A DNA stretch of 64,000 bases from Clostridium porci (GTDB lineage: Bacteria > Bacillota > Clostridia > Lachnospirales > Lachnospiraceae). The notes beneath the pieces were generated by a model that was not told the DNA's origin, did no database searches, and saw nothing but the letters and a program-made list of their open reading frames with translations. The first letter of the stretch is position 1, and each line of letters begins with the position of its first letter. The translations under genes were made by a program, and so were the position numbers. This document shows positions 9,849 through 18,419 of this stretch, in pieces. The stretch spans positions 33,497 to 97,496 of the forward strand of contig NZ_VUMD01000015.1 in the NCBI RefSeq assembly GCF_009696375.1, written 5' to 3'.

Positions 9849-10847
9849 TTAATAATTAAAATCCAAAATCTTAGAAATATTCTTTTCCAGATTATCACCA
9901 ATAATACAATCAAAATGTTGTCCTGCAATTGTATTATATTTTAAATTACCCTTAATATAAGGTTTCCATGTTTCATAATCTTCCTCAAAGAATCCAGGAT
10001 AAAAGTGGCTTCCTAAGATCTCACAACAGAAAATCCTTATGTTTCCATAGTAAGGTTCCGGTATGTAACTCGACACGCACCTGAAATTCTGTGAGAATAT
10101 CCGGAAAAGTACATTCAGCATCTTCAGCTGATGTTCCATCAACTCACCATTTGGACGCTCAATCGTGCTGTATAAAGCATTTAACCTTTCTGAAATTGTA
10201 TAGCTAGCGAGCCGGCGGAACTCTTCAGCCACATCTTCATACTCCCCGCCCGTTTCGCATAATGCTTTTACTGTAATTTCACCACTTCCATATCTGGAAA
10301 TATGCTCTATATACTGCTGCAAGCGCTCATCACTTACCTGATAACCTGCCTTATATGCATCTGCCCCAATCACTCTTGCAAAAATCCGCTCCAACAGCAG
10401 TTCGTTATCCAGGCTTGAATGCAATGCATTACGGAATATCTCATCCGATGCGTCCGCTAAAATCGTGTTCTCCTTCTGCTTTGGAATACCAGTACTTATT
10501 AGCGTCACATCAGAAACGGAAACACCTTTATTTCTTAAATATTGTGCTGTTTCCAATGCAATCAAACCGCCCACACAATGACCTACAAGAATATAATTTC
10601 TATAGCCCATTTTTTCCAATATCTCACCATATTTTCTCCCAAGTAGCCGGAAGGTCTGACTTGTTTCCATGGAAATATACTCAGCATCATTTCCAAAAAC
10701 AAAACCGATAATGCTTTCATCGTTCTTGCTGTCCTCTTTTATGCGAGACAGTAAATCCGTATAGGGTGTTAAGGTTCCTGCTCCAGCATGGAAGAAAACC
10801 TTTGCAATAGAATCCTTATTATTTAAACTGCTATTTTTCAGAATCAT
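9849..10847 (-). CDS. Thioesterase-domain protein of the NRPS (Cys nucleophile)
   Basis: A 332-residue protein resembling the release thioesterase of NRPSs: an N-terminal VFFHAGAGTLTPY oxyanion strand, the elbow GHCVGG (about residue 97), and a late GQHFDCI segment carrying the likely catalytic histidine. The nucleophile is cysteine instead of the usual serine, which is found in some NRPS thioesterases. Its ATG overlaps the stop of the NRPS fragment as TAATG, so the enzyme was presumably made coupled to the NRPS as a separate chain. It should release the finished peptide by hydrolysis or cyclisation. Interpretation depends on the NRPS being functional, which it does not appear to be. Confidence 0.78.
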   Translation of the reverse strand: MILKNSSLNNKDSIAKVFFHAGAGTLTPYTDLLSRIKEDSKNDESIIGFVFGNDAEYISMETSQTFRLLGRKYGEILEKMGYRNYILVGHCVGGLIALETAQYLRNKGVSVSDVTLISTGIPKQKENTILADASDEIFRNALHSSLDNELLLERIFARVIGADAYKAGYQVSDERLQQYIEHISRYGSGEITVKALCETGGEYEDVAEEFRRLASYTISERLNALYSTIERPNGELMEHQLKMLNVLFRIFSQNFRCVSSYIPEPYYGNIRIFCCEILGSHFYPGFFEEDYETWKPYIKGNLKYNTIAGQHFDCIIGDNLEKNISKILDFNY

Positions 10848-12259
10848 TAAGGACGGGTCATCAAGATTGTCTTATCATTTTGATGGTTCACAAGGCTTTC
10901 TGCTATCTGCTTAATAGTGGGTGCTTTCATCATTTCTGTCAAAAGGCTACTCCACTCCCAACCAGAAGCTTCTGATATGTTTTCCATCATCTTCCCAATG
11001 ATTTGAGCAATCAGCAGAGAATCACCACCAACCAGATAAAAATCGTCATTTCTTCCCACTGAGTCAAGCCCTAATTCCCTACACCATATTTCTGCTATGC
11101 GCTGTTCCAAATCCGTCTGGGGCAATTCATCCTTTTTCTTAGTGCTCTCCTTACGATTCCAGTTCTTAAAATACTCTTTGATTTTTCTAGTGTCCACTTT
11201 TCGGTTTACGGATAACGGCATATCTGGCAGAATTAAGATCTGATTCGGAAGCATATATGGAGATACCGTACTCTCTAAATAATTTCTAACCTCCTCTTTC
11301 TCTAATTGTTCATATTCTCCCGCAAACCGAACTACGTATATTGTCTGTCCAGCCAAGTCTAATTTGCTGCTCTTATCAGGAAATTCATAAATCAGATGCC
11401 CATTATGTCTCTCAAAGATATTTTCCCATTGCACTCGTGTGAAGAATGTCTGATTATGTTCACTGCGTTCGTCCGTAAAGCCAGTTAATCCATCCTTAAA
11501 CTCCATTGATGTCAACAACAAATAGCTTGTTCGTGTTTCTTCAAGTATAATAATAGATGCATTCTCAGATAATAATCCTTTTAAATTTTTCATAACACTG
11601 TTAATATTCTGTGAGTTATGAAGCACATTTGCACACAAAATCACATCGAAGCTGAAAGCCTCATATCCTTGAGATATGAAATCTTCATTGATATTAAAAA
11701 TTCCATATTTTACCCAACTGTACTTACTGAAATTCTCCTGTGCTTTATTTAAGAAGAAAACTGAAAGATCCGTAAAATAATATTCTACATTGCACCCCTC
11801 AAGTTTAGGTATCACATCAAGAGAAGTTCCACCAACCCCTGCTCCTACCTCTAATATTCTAAAAGGTTGCTCTGGACTTCTTTTATTCTTCTTTTCGCAC
11901 AAATAGCGTATTTCTTTCGTAGCAATATTGTTCAGCATTTCATTTACTTTGTTGTCATGGTAAGCTGCCAACGCTGGGTCTGTATCTCCCTTTGGAAATA
12001 GAATATTCAAAGGATCTTCTTTTCCTTGAATTAGTTCAGGAAGTAAATCACTTGATTCTTTTAAATAATCAACAAACTCCTTGCTGTATTGGAAATTATC
12101 CTCTATTTCATAAAACTCTTTCCAAAGCTTTTCAGAATCTAAATCTGCGTTTATCTCTGCAGCTTTATATACATTGGCTTCGCATGTGATAATTCCTTCA
12201 TTAACCAATACCTGCAGCCATCTTTTAGTCAGTTTATACAGTTTCTCCGGAATCGACAT
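10847..12259 (-). CDS. NRPS C-terminal fragment: methyltransferase, A-domain tail, carrier protein
   Basis: A 470-residue open frame. It carries a SAM methyltransferase (ILEVGAGVGGTS, about residue 137), then the last part of an adenylation domain (SVNRKVDTRKIKEYF, the A10 lysine motif, about 375), then a carrier domain whose phosphopantetheine serine lies in GGDSL (about 425). A methyltransferase inserted into an adenylation domain before A10 is the arrangement of HMWP2 and PchF. The same frame continues upstream without a break for 41 codons to a TAA at 12383-12385, and beyond it into the adenylation fragment. This is therefore the second half of one NRPS gene. The methionine at 12259 is only the first ATG, with no convincing ribosome site, so translation of this half is doubtful. 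Confidence 0.75.
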   Translation of the reverse strand: MSIPEKLYKLTKRWLQVLVNEGIITCEANVYKAAEINADLDSEKLWKEFYEIEDNFQYSKEFVDYLKESSDLLPELIQGKEDPLNILFPKGDTDPALAAYHDNKVNEMLNNIATKEIRYLCEKKNKRSPEQPFRILEVGAGVGGTSLDVIPKLEGCNVEYYFTDLSVFFLNKAQENFSKYSWVKYGIFNINEDFISQGYEAFSFDVILCANVLHNSQNINSVMKNLKGLLSENASIIILEETRTSYLLLTSMEFKDGLTGFTDERSEHNQTFFTRVQWENIFERHNGHLIYEFPDKSSKLDLAGQTIYVVRFAGEYEQLEKEEVRNYLESTVSPYMLPNQILILPDMPLSVNRKVDTRKIKEYFKNWNRKESTKKKDELPQTDLEQRIAEIWCRELGLDSVGRNDDFYLVGGDSLLIAQIIGKMMENISEASGWEWSSLLTEMMKAPTIKQIAESLVNHQNDKTILMTRP

Positions 12260-12382
12260 AATCTCTACAATTTGCTCAAAACTGAATGCTTTGGATTTAT
12301 CCGAAAAAATTCCACACTGTCTAAACGTGTTGTATATGTCCGCAACAACAACTTCCTCTGACTTTTTAATCCATTTTTCCAG

Positions 12383-13591
12383 TTAATCCTGATCCATATG
12401 CTCTTCATAGTATCGTTTTATGGACTTGAGCAAATATACCTCTTTATCATCCATGGCTTGTGACGCCACAGTCTTTTTCCTGACTGGCGAAATGGCTGCA
12501 TCAATATGCAAATCCTCCGGACTTTCACCGAACGCTAAAGCAACAGCCCTTTCAATCAACGGATGTTCATTTAAGACAGAACTTATTTCAGCCAGTTCAA
12601 CTCTGTGACCGTGTATTTTAACTTGATTATCACCGTCCTCACGTCCTTTAAAAATAATAACTCCATCTGGTAAATAACGCCCTTTATCCCCAGTTCTGTA
12701 AATACGTTCCCCACTCCACGGAAGAGTAGAGTACTTTTCACGATTCAGTTGTTCATCTGCCAGGTAGCCACAGGATAATCCGATTCCTCCAATGTACAGG
12801 CTTCCATCTACCCCATTGGGGCAGGGTTGCATTTCATTATTCAAAACATAAAATGTTTGATTTGACATTGGATATCCATATGGAATACTTTTTGTAAATG
12901 CAGCTTTTTTAGGAATATCGTAACTAATTGACCAAATTGCCGCTTCCGTAGCTCCACCAAGGCTGATAACACGACAATCACCAAACAGATCGTAAATCCT
13001 CTGTGGCATGGTTACGGGAATCCAATCACCAGAAAGCAATAACAATCTCACCTGATAATCTAAACTTACATTTGCGGATTCAAGATAAGAAACAATCATC
13101 TGATGCAAAGCCGGAACCGCATTTATAATGGAAATCCTATGTCTAATTATTAATTCCGCCAAATACTTAGGATCTCGAATTTTATCTGTACTAGGTAATA
13201 CTAATGTTCCACCTGCTGAAAAACAACCAAACAAATCATATACAGAAAGATCAAAGGACAGATTTGACAATCCTAAGAATATATCCCTTTCACTAACTGC
13301 ATATGTTTCATTAACATCAGCAATTGTATTTGATGTTGCACGATGGGTCATGATAACCCCTTTAGGTTCGCCAGTTGTTCCAGATGTGAATATAATATAC
13401 GCTGGTCTATCATAGGCTATTTTATTGATAGGCAGTGTTTCTGTCGGTTCCGGTCTCAAGCTGTGGATATCTACAATATTACAGTATTCTTCTAAAGCCT
13501 CATTCCTTGCTTCTGCAAAAAGCAGTTTAATATCTGCACTTTTTACTATTTTTTCTTTGCGTTTATCCGGTTGCTGTACATCTATTGGCAC
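12383..13591 (-). pseudogene. NRPS adenylation domain, cysteine-type, missing its N-terminus
   Basis: A 402-codon frame covering adenylation motifs from just before A3 (FTSGTTGEPKG) through A8. By eye the specificity pocket reads D-L-Y-N-L-S-L-I-W (FDLSVYDLF, INAVPAL, LLLSGDW, SLGGATEAAIWS), the cysteine code of HMWP2, PchE and PchF. The frame opens abruptly at VPIDVQQP: the first roughly 100 residues of the domain and the aryl-carrier and cyclisation domains expected before it are absent. It closes at a TAA (12383) in the same frame as the methyltransferase half. Both ends are therefore lesions in what was once a longer enzyme condensing a cysteine onto an aryl acid. Confidence 0.75.
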
Positions 13592-15023
13592 ATTTTCGTA
13601 TATGTGACAAATTTATTTTTTCATCTGCAGCCATGATGAAAGCACAAATTCTTTCTCCCATTAGAAAATCCTCAACACCTACTACCACCGCCTCATCAAT
13701 GTTCGGATGTTCACTTATTAATATTTCAATCTCTCTCGGTTCTATTTTCTCACCAGACCTATTTATTTGGTCCGTGATCCTTCCCTGTACCTGATATCCA
13801 TATGTGGAATCCCATCTCACTTTATCGCCTGTTCTATAAAATCCGTCCGAGGTGAACTTATCTTTCATACTGACTTCCTGGTTATAATAACTTTGAATGG
13901 TAAACGGTCCACGAATTATCAATTCTCCTTCTTCACCATTCAGTACGTCCATGCCATTCTCATCAATAATCCGGATTTCCTCATAGCCAGACACCGAATA
14001 ATGGTAGCCTACCGCATCGCCAAGATTACTGCGATCATAAATACTATACAAGGCCAGTCCTTCCGTTGCTCCATAAAGCGGTAAGACCTCACATTCCATC
14101 TTTTCAATTAATTTTGTAACAAGGCTCTCATCAACCAAGGAACCTCCAATAATGATCTTCCTGATGCTACTCACATCATACCGACACCCTTGACTCAGAT
14201 ACTGATTCCAGATTCGCGCTAGCGTTGGAACTAAAGCTGTAATTGTAATATTTTCTTTTTCAACTTGTGCAAAAATATCATCGCAGTCCAGGTTACTGCA
14301 TAAAACAGCTTTTCCCCCTGCGAAAAACACATTCAGAATCCCGGGCGAATACAGCCCAACCTTATGTGCTATCGGCAGACAAGCTAAATAACTGTCAGAG
14401 GATGTAAACTGGAATTTCTGATTATATCCATAAATATGCCAATAAATCATTCTATGAGTGATTGGCACTAATTTAGGAATTCCGGTTGTTCCGCTTGACA
14501 ACATAAGGAGGGCTATGCTATCAAGCTCCTTGTTTTCTTCGATGATATTTTCGGTGTCTTCTTTCAATCCTTCGGCTATGTCCTTGACCGCAATTTTACA
14601 AATCTGTCTGCTTGCACGCCCCTTGTGAATCCTTAATGATACTTCGTCCTTATCATAGAAAACCAATATTGAGGCATCCGTCTTATCAAAAATGCCCTTT
14701 AACTCATTCTCACCAAATAAAGAGTTTGTAACAATTGGGATTGAACCTATTTTAATTAACCCCAGCAAAGCAAATACAAACTCTTTTACATTCGGTATTC
14801 GCAAAACAACCAATTCACCCATGCTTATCCCACGCCTCTTAAAATAGCAGCCATACTGGTTGATTTTCCTTTCCAGTTGTCCATAGGTAATACGATTTAT
14901 GCCCTCCACAATAGCGGTCTTATTTCTATTTGCTTTAAACGTTTCTCCCAGCCAGGTATCTATCGTTTTCTCCTGTACCGGTCGCAATTTCTTCCCATAG
15001 TTCATTCTCATTCCTCGTTCCAT
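13563..15023 (-). CDS. Aryl-AMP ligase (EntE/YbtE-like), C-terminus lost
   Basis: A 486-residue adenylating enzyme resembling 2,3-dihydroxybenzoate- and salicylate-AMP ligases: LSSGTTGIPKLVPITHR (A3), ACLPIAHKVGLYSPG, YGATEGL (A5), YRTGDKVRW (A7) and GRITDQINRSGEKIEPREIE (A8). It should activate an aryl acid and load it onto an aryl-carrier domain. It ends early: after SHIRK the protein reads CANRCTATG and stops, whereas EntE continues about 40 residues to a catalytic A10 lysine. The junction lies at the deletion that also removed the start of the next adenylation domain. Without A10 the adenylation step is likely crippled. No salicylate synthase lies in the window. The start overlaps the 3' end of the phosphopantetheinyl transferase gene. 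Confidence 0.78.
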   Translation of the reverse strand: MERGMRMNYGKKLRPVQEKTIDTWLGETFKANRNKTAIVEGINRITYGQLERKINQYGCYFKRRGISMGELVVLRIPNVKEFVFALLGLIKIGSIPIVTNSLFGENELKGIFDKTDASILVFYDKDEVSLRIHKGRASRQICKIAVKDIAEGLKEDTENIIEENKELDSIALLMLSSGTTGIPKLVPITHRMIYWHIYGYNQKFQFTSSDSYLACLPIAHKVGLYSPGILNVFFAGGKAVLCSNLDCDDIFAQVEKENITITALVPTLARIWNQYLSQGCRYDVSSIRKIIIGGSLVDESLVTKLIEKMECEVLPLYGATEGLALYSIYDRSNLGDAVGYHYSVSGYEEIRIIDENGMDVLNGEEGELIIRGPFTIQSYYNQEVSMKDKFTSDGFYRTGDKVRWDSTYGYQVQGRITDQINRSGEKIEPREIEILISEHPNIDEAVVVGVEDFLMGERICAFIMAADEKINLSHIRKCANRCTATG

Positions 15024-15702
15024 ATGCCAAGCATGCTTTATGGCATCTATCTACAGCAATTTGACAAATCCGCCAAATCTGATCTCCGTAGCTTTCACTG
15101 CTGGTTCCGCCGATTTTTACAGAAAAAGAGGCGAAATCTTTATAAAGCCCATAGCCGATTGCCTTCACATAGGCTTCTTTCGCCGTCCAAGATTCAAAAA
15201 AGAACTCAATATTATTTTGCCTGATTACAGCTGCTGATTCTTCTGGTGAAAAATAATTTTCTGCAAGCCTTTGGTATTCCTGTATTTGTTTTATTGCCTG
15301 CACATCTACGCCAACCTGAACATTACGTCCAAAGGCAAGCATTACAATCTCTCCCGAGTGAGAGAGATTGTCATTTATAGATAGACGTTTTCCAGAACAG
15401 CACAGATATGGTTTCCCAAAGCGTCCTCTCTCAATTTGTATATCTTTTATATCTTTGCCAAGATAAGATAAAGAAATCTTTTTTACAGCGATTCGCCCTA
15501 TTGCACCTCTCATCATATCTTCATACTTTACATATAATGTATATTGCTTTATCTCTTCTTCATTCAAGATTCCCCAATTCTCTTTTATCCAACCTGTCAT
15601 GCTTCTCCAATGCAAAATCCAAACCTGTATTTCTTCCGGAGGAAGATCATTCATAAAGCAGTGCCGTGAAGTGAATGTAGGACGAATCACTTTAATTTTC
15701 AC
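14935..15702 (-). CDS. 4'-phosphopantetheinyl transferase, Sfp type
   Basis: A 255-residue protein with the two Sfp-superfamily motifs: GVDVQ (usually GVDIE, about residue 120) and FFESWTAKEAYVKAIGYGL (W-x-x-KEA-x-x-K, about 165-183). These residues bind Mg2+ and coenzyme A, and the enzyme installs the phosphopantetheine arm on carrier domains. It overlaps the thioesterase gene upstream (by 11 bases) and the aryl-AMP ligase gene downstream, so it is firmly in the operon. The carrier domain at 10847-12259 is its obvious substrate. The reading frame is intact. Confidence 0.88.
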   Translation of the reverse strand: MKIKVIRPTFTSRHCFMNDLPPEEIQVWILHWRSMTGWIKENWGILNEEEIKQYTLYVKYEDMMRGAIGRIAVKKISLSYLGKDIKDIQIERGRFGKPYLCCSGKRLSINDNLSHSGEIVMLAFGRNVQVGVDVQAIKQIQEYQRLAENYFSPEESAAVIRQNNIEFFFESWTAKEAYVKAIGYGLYKDFASFSVKIGGTSSESYGDQIWRICQIAVDRCHKACLAYGTRNENELWEEIATGTGENDRYLAGRNV

Positions 15703-16444
15703 GATTGATAAGCTCCTCAGATTTTTGATGAATTAACTTTAATACATTTTCCTCATCTTCTTTTATAAAGAAATGCCCACCTCTGAAAAGGTAATACTGA
15801 AACTCGCTCTGCGTGTATTCAGACCATCTCTTTATATCAGTCAGGGTTGCTTCTCTATCCTCATTCCCGCCAATTGCCCAAACTGGACATATTAATTTTG
15901 ATGGGGCATCCGGATAATAGCTTTCGTCCAGAATAAAATCCGATCTGATTATCGGCATATAAAAGCTCAACAGTCTTTTATCCATTTTTATTTCTTCCGG
16001 AATACCGTCATATCGTTCCAGGCCGGCCAAAAACTCCTGTTCTGTCAAATGAGATATCGGCTGTGGTTCCGGAATATGGGGAACTCTGCTTCCGGAGAAT
16101 ATCGCCAACTTTGCTACCCTTTTGTTGTTCTCAAGCATTTTTTCAACTTCAAATGCTATTTTGCCGCCCATGCTATGGCCAAATAGGATAAAGTCATTGT
16201 CAAACCTCATAATAGCGTCCACAACGTCTTTTACAAGTGATTGCATGTTCAAATATGGCTTCTCACCAATACGTTCTTCTCTTCCCGGTAATTGAATGGG
16301 GCAAACCGAAAGTTTCTTGTCAAAATATTGAATCCACTTAGCATAGAATGCGGCATCGCCTCCTGCATATGGGAAACAAAACATTATTGTACTTTGGGGG
16401 CTAATACCTTCTGAATTCTTAATCAATTTCCCATTGTATACCAT
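15692..16444 (-). CDS. Type II thioesterase (YbtT/GrsT-like)
   Basis: A 250-residue stand-alone thioesterase with the family markers FCFPYAGGDAAFY (residues about 22-34), QLPGRE, the nucleophile elbow FGHSMGG (about 93) and a GGHFFI histidine near the end. Type II thioesterases clear misloaded groups from NRPS carrier domains. It overlaps the start of the phosphopantetheinyl transferase gene and follows the EcfT gene by about 55 bases. It is intact. Confidence 0.88.
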   Translation of the reverse strand: MVYNGKLIKNSEGISPQSTIMFCFPYAGGDAAFYAKWIQYFDKKLSVCPIQLPGREERIGEKPYLNMQSLVKDVVDAIMRFDNDFILFGHSMGGKIAFEVEKMLENNKRVAKLAIFSGSRVPHIPEPQPISHLTEQEFLAGLERYDGIPEEIKMDKRLLSFYMPIIRSDFILDESYYPDAPSKLICPVWAIGGNEDREATLTDIKRWSEYTQSEFQYYLFRGGHFFIKEDEENVLKLIHQKSEELINREN

Positions 16445-16499
16445 AACCTCACCATAACCTCACCTCCTGAATCAAGACTAACCCGCCACCCCCATTGAT

Positions 16500-17201
16500 T
16501 TAAACCCTGCAGCAAACAACAGCAATGATGGTACTGGACATTACTAAGAAAATATCTTTTGCAGTCAGTCTTATAATGTAATAGCTATCTTTCTTATACG
16601 GACTCTCAATTCCTCTGACAATGGCTGATGACGCCAGTTCGTCCGCTATTTTCAGGCTTCTGAAAACCATAGGGACAATTGCATATTCCAATGTACTAAG
16701 CGGGTGAAAAAGGACTATTCTTATAGACCGCAAAAAACCTCTTACCTTCATAGCGTCTTTTACTTCACCAAACTCATGAACAACGGTGGGAGCAAATCGG
16801 AGCATGACAATTAAAATCAGCATTATATTTTCGGGAATCGGTAACTTCCTTATACTGGAAGTCAGTTTGCCTGAAGGAATATGCACTATCAGGCACACAA
16901 TCATCGCCGGCATCAATAGCCGATAAAGCATATGAAATAATAGCGGAGATGGAAAAGCGATATGGTATTTTGTATTAATGGCCAGCCAAACTACCGACAG
17001 GATATATGCTCCCAGCATTCCTAATCCCATCGTAAATAACTCAAAATAGCATAACAATAGAAAAAGCCATATCATATATAGACCATGCCCCAGTAAACTG
17101 GTGCTCAAGAAGGAAGTGAAACATGCGCAGACAGCCAACAGCAATACTGTCCTGCCATCAATCTCCTCCACTTTTCTAATGTTACTATGATTCATAATCA
17201 T
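16500..17201 (-). CDS. ECF transporter transmembrane scaffold EcfT
   Basis: About 233 residues with five or six hydrophobic helices and, near the C-terminus, short basic-alanine segments typical of EcfT coupling helices (AMKVRGFLRS and SSAIVRGIESP, an A-R-G pattern). The longer open frame begins at 17291, but ATG 17201 is chosen because it overlaps the stop of the S-component gene as ATGA. EcfT couples the ATPase pair (5516-6979) to the substrate-binding protein. Confidence 0.83.
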   Translation of the reverse strand: MIMNHSNIRKVEEIDGRTVLLLAVCACFTSFLSTSLLGHGLYMIWLFLLLCYFELFTMGLGMLGAYILSVVWLAINTKYHIAFPSPLLFHMLYRLLMPAMIVCLIVHIPSGKLTSSIRKLPIPENIMLILIVMLRFAPTVVHEFGEVKDAMKVRGFLRSIRIVLFHPLSTLEYAIVPMVFRSLKIADELASSAIVRGIESPYKKDSYYIIRLTAKDIFLVMSSTIIAVVCCRV

Positions 17202-17809
17202 TCCAAGATACCAGCTTTCTGAAAATGTCTTCTTAATAATCTCTGTCCGAACAGAACACCTAATACAGCAAGAAGACCGGTTATTGCACAACCCAAAAGC
17301 ATCAGCCCCGGATGGGTTGACATTAAAAACTGCATATCTAAGGTTTCCTGTGAAAAGCCACTATTTAATGCCATTTCTTTATAACTGTCCCATGCCCACC
17401 ATAGAGGCACCGCACAACCAACGAAATTCCCAATACTGTTTAAAGCCCAGCCAATCATATTGCGGACCGGCTTTCTGTATGTATTTTTTCCAATCATAGA
17501 CAGCTCGGAAATAACGCCTACAATCAGGAAATATGGCAGCAAGAAGGCATAACCCATAAGTGCCTGGATAAGGCCATACACAAATGCCCAAACAAACAAC
17601 AGCCCATGTTTGTTCACCCGGTTTGCCGCTACAAGGAAGAATACAGCTCCTAAAAAGCCGTCAATGGCGGCTGAAGCATATAAATACACTTCTGAAAATG
17701 GCAATGTGACAGCGCTGACCACCATTGCTATCATATAATTGATTACCAACATGGCCGCCAATGTAATTGCATCTCTGATATTAAACTTGCTTTTCTTTGT
17801 TTTATTCAT
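17198..17809 (-). CDS. ECF transporter S component, Trep_Strep/MptD family
   Basis: A 203-residue membrane protein with about five or six helices. It matches by eye the Trep_Strep group of putative ECF substrate-binding components (NIRDAITLAAMLVIN start, FLGAVFFLVAANRV, a GVISELSMIGKNTYRKP loop). It is the first gene of the operon, starting at ATG 17809 after AAGGAGAATTATAT. Members of this family sit beside EcfT, two-domain EcfA and AraC or TetR regulators. Their substrates are mostly unknown. Position suggests uptake of the metallophore or a precursor. Confidence 0.8.
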   Translation of the reverse strand: MNKTKKSKFNIRDAITLAAMLVINYMIAMVVSAVTLPFSEVYLYASAAIDGFLGAVFFLVAANRVNKHGLLFVWAFVYGLIQALMGYAFLLPYFLIVGVISELSMIGKNTYRKPVRNMIGWALNSIGNFVGCAVPLWWAWDSYKEMALNSGFSQETLDMQFLMSTHPGLMLLGCAITGLLAVLGVLFGQRLLRRHFQKAGILE

Positions 17810-18240
17810 ATATAATTCTCCTTATATAATTATTTTATTGTAGAGTAGTAGTTAATAAAGCCCATCTCCAAAGGCTGTGCTACACTGTAAGGGAGGTTTG
17901 GGATTAGCGAAATCTTCCTGCCACAAGATAGTTTTTAAGGTTTCAACCATAGTTCCTTACACTTTTGTTAATCAGTTAAAATTCTAGCGGATGTGTTCAT
18001 CATCTCTAATACGTTGGATAGATTTAACTACCCGTTTCGGAAAATCCAGCGATTACATCACACCACAAGGCAAAATAAAAATAGGGTTTGAAACGACCTA
18101 GCAATACACTCGCATAAATCCTCCTTTGTTAGTCTGCGCAGAAGTTCTTACGGGTCTTTGCTTTGTTATACCTTTTTTGATCCATCTGTTTTTTATCACC
18201 ACCATTCATTTTAAAAGTTGTTTTTTAATAATTAATCATT
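17810..18240 (-). promoter_or_regulatory. Long 5' leader of the siderophore operon, with a five-codon mini-ORF
   Basis: About 430 AT-rich bases with no substantial gene. On the minus strand AAAGGAGGATTT is followed by ATG CGA GTG TAT TGC TAG (18115-18098), a possible MRVYC leader peptide. No riboswitch consensus was recognised. It could be an attenuator or simply decayed sequence. Confidence 0.35.
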
Positions 18241-18250
18241 AAAATCCTTT

Positions 18251-18302
18251 AAGTTAGCCAGAACTAACTTATGTCTAAGCTTTTCTGTTGGTTATAACTA
18301 AC
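18251..18302. promoter_or_regulatory. Two DtxR-like operator palindromes
   Basis: 18251-18270 is AAGTTAG-N6-CTAACTT, a perfect 7-bp inverted repeat. 18287-18302 is GTTGGTTATAACTAAC, a palindrome with one mismatched pair. Both contain TTRG-N6-CTAA, the spacing also present at 5397-5410. The half-sites resemble those of DtxR/IdeR boxes (TTAGG...CCTAA). They lie at the probable promoter of the siderophore operon. Regulator identity is inferred from the DtxR remnant at 1-256. Confidence 0.55.
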
Positions 18303-18419
18303 TATCTTATAGTTTACTATATCCCGAAAAATATTTCTACTCCATTAAATGCTTTATTTTAAAAAATAGCCCATTTTAACACCTGAATATATCACTTTAA
18401 CAGCAGCTGGCTATATGAC

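Noticed and set aside
17820..18240. Cobalamin or other riboswitch in the siderophore operon leader
   Set aside because: Some short motifs looked suggestive, but no complete consensus (B12 box, TPP, FMN) could be assembled by eye.
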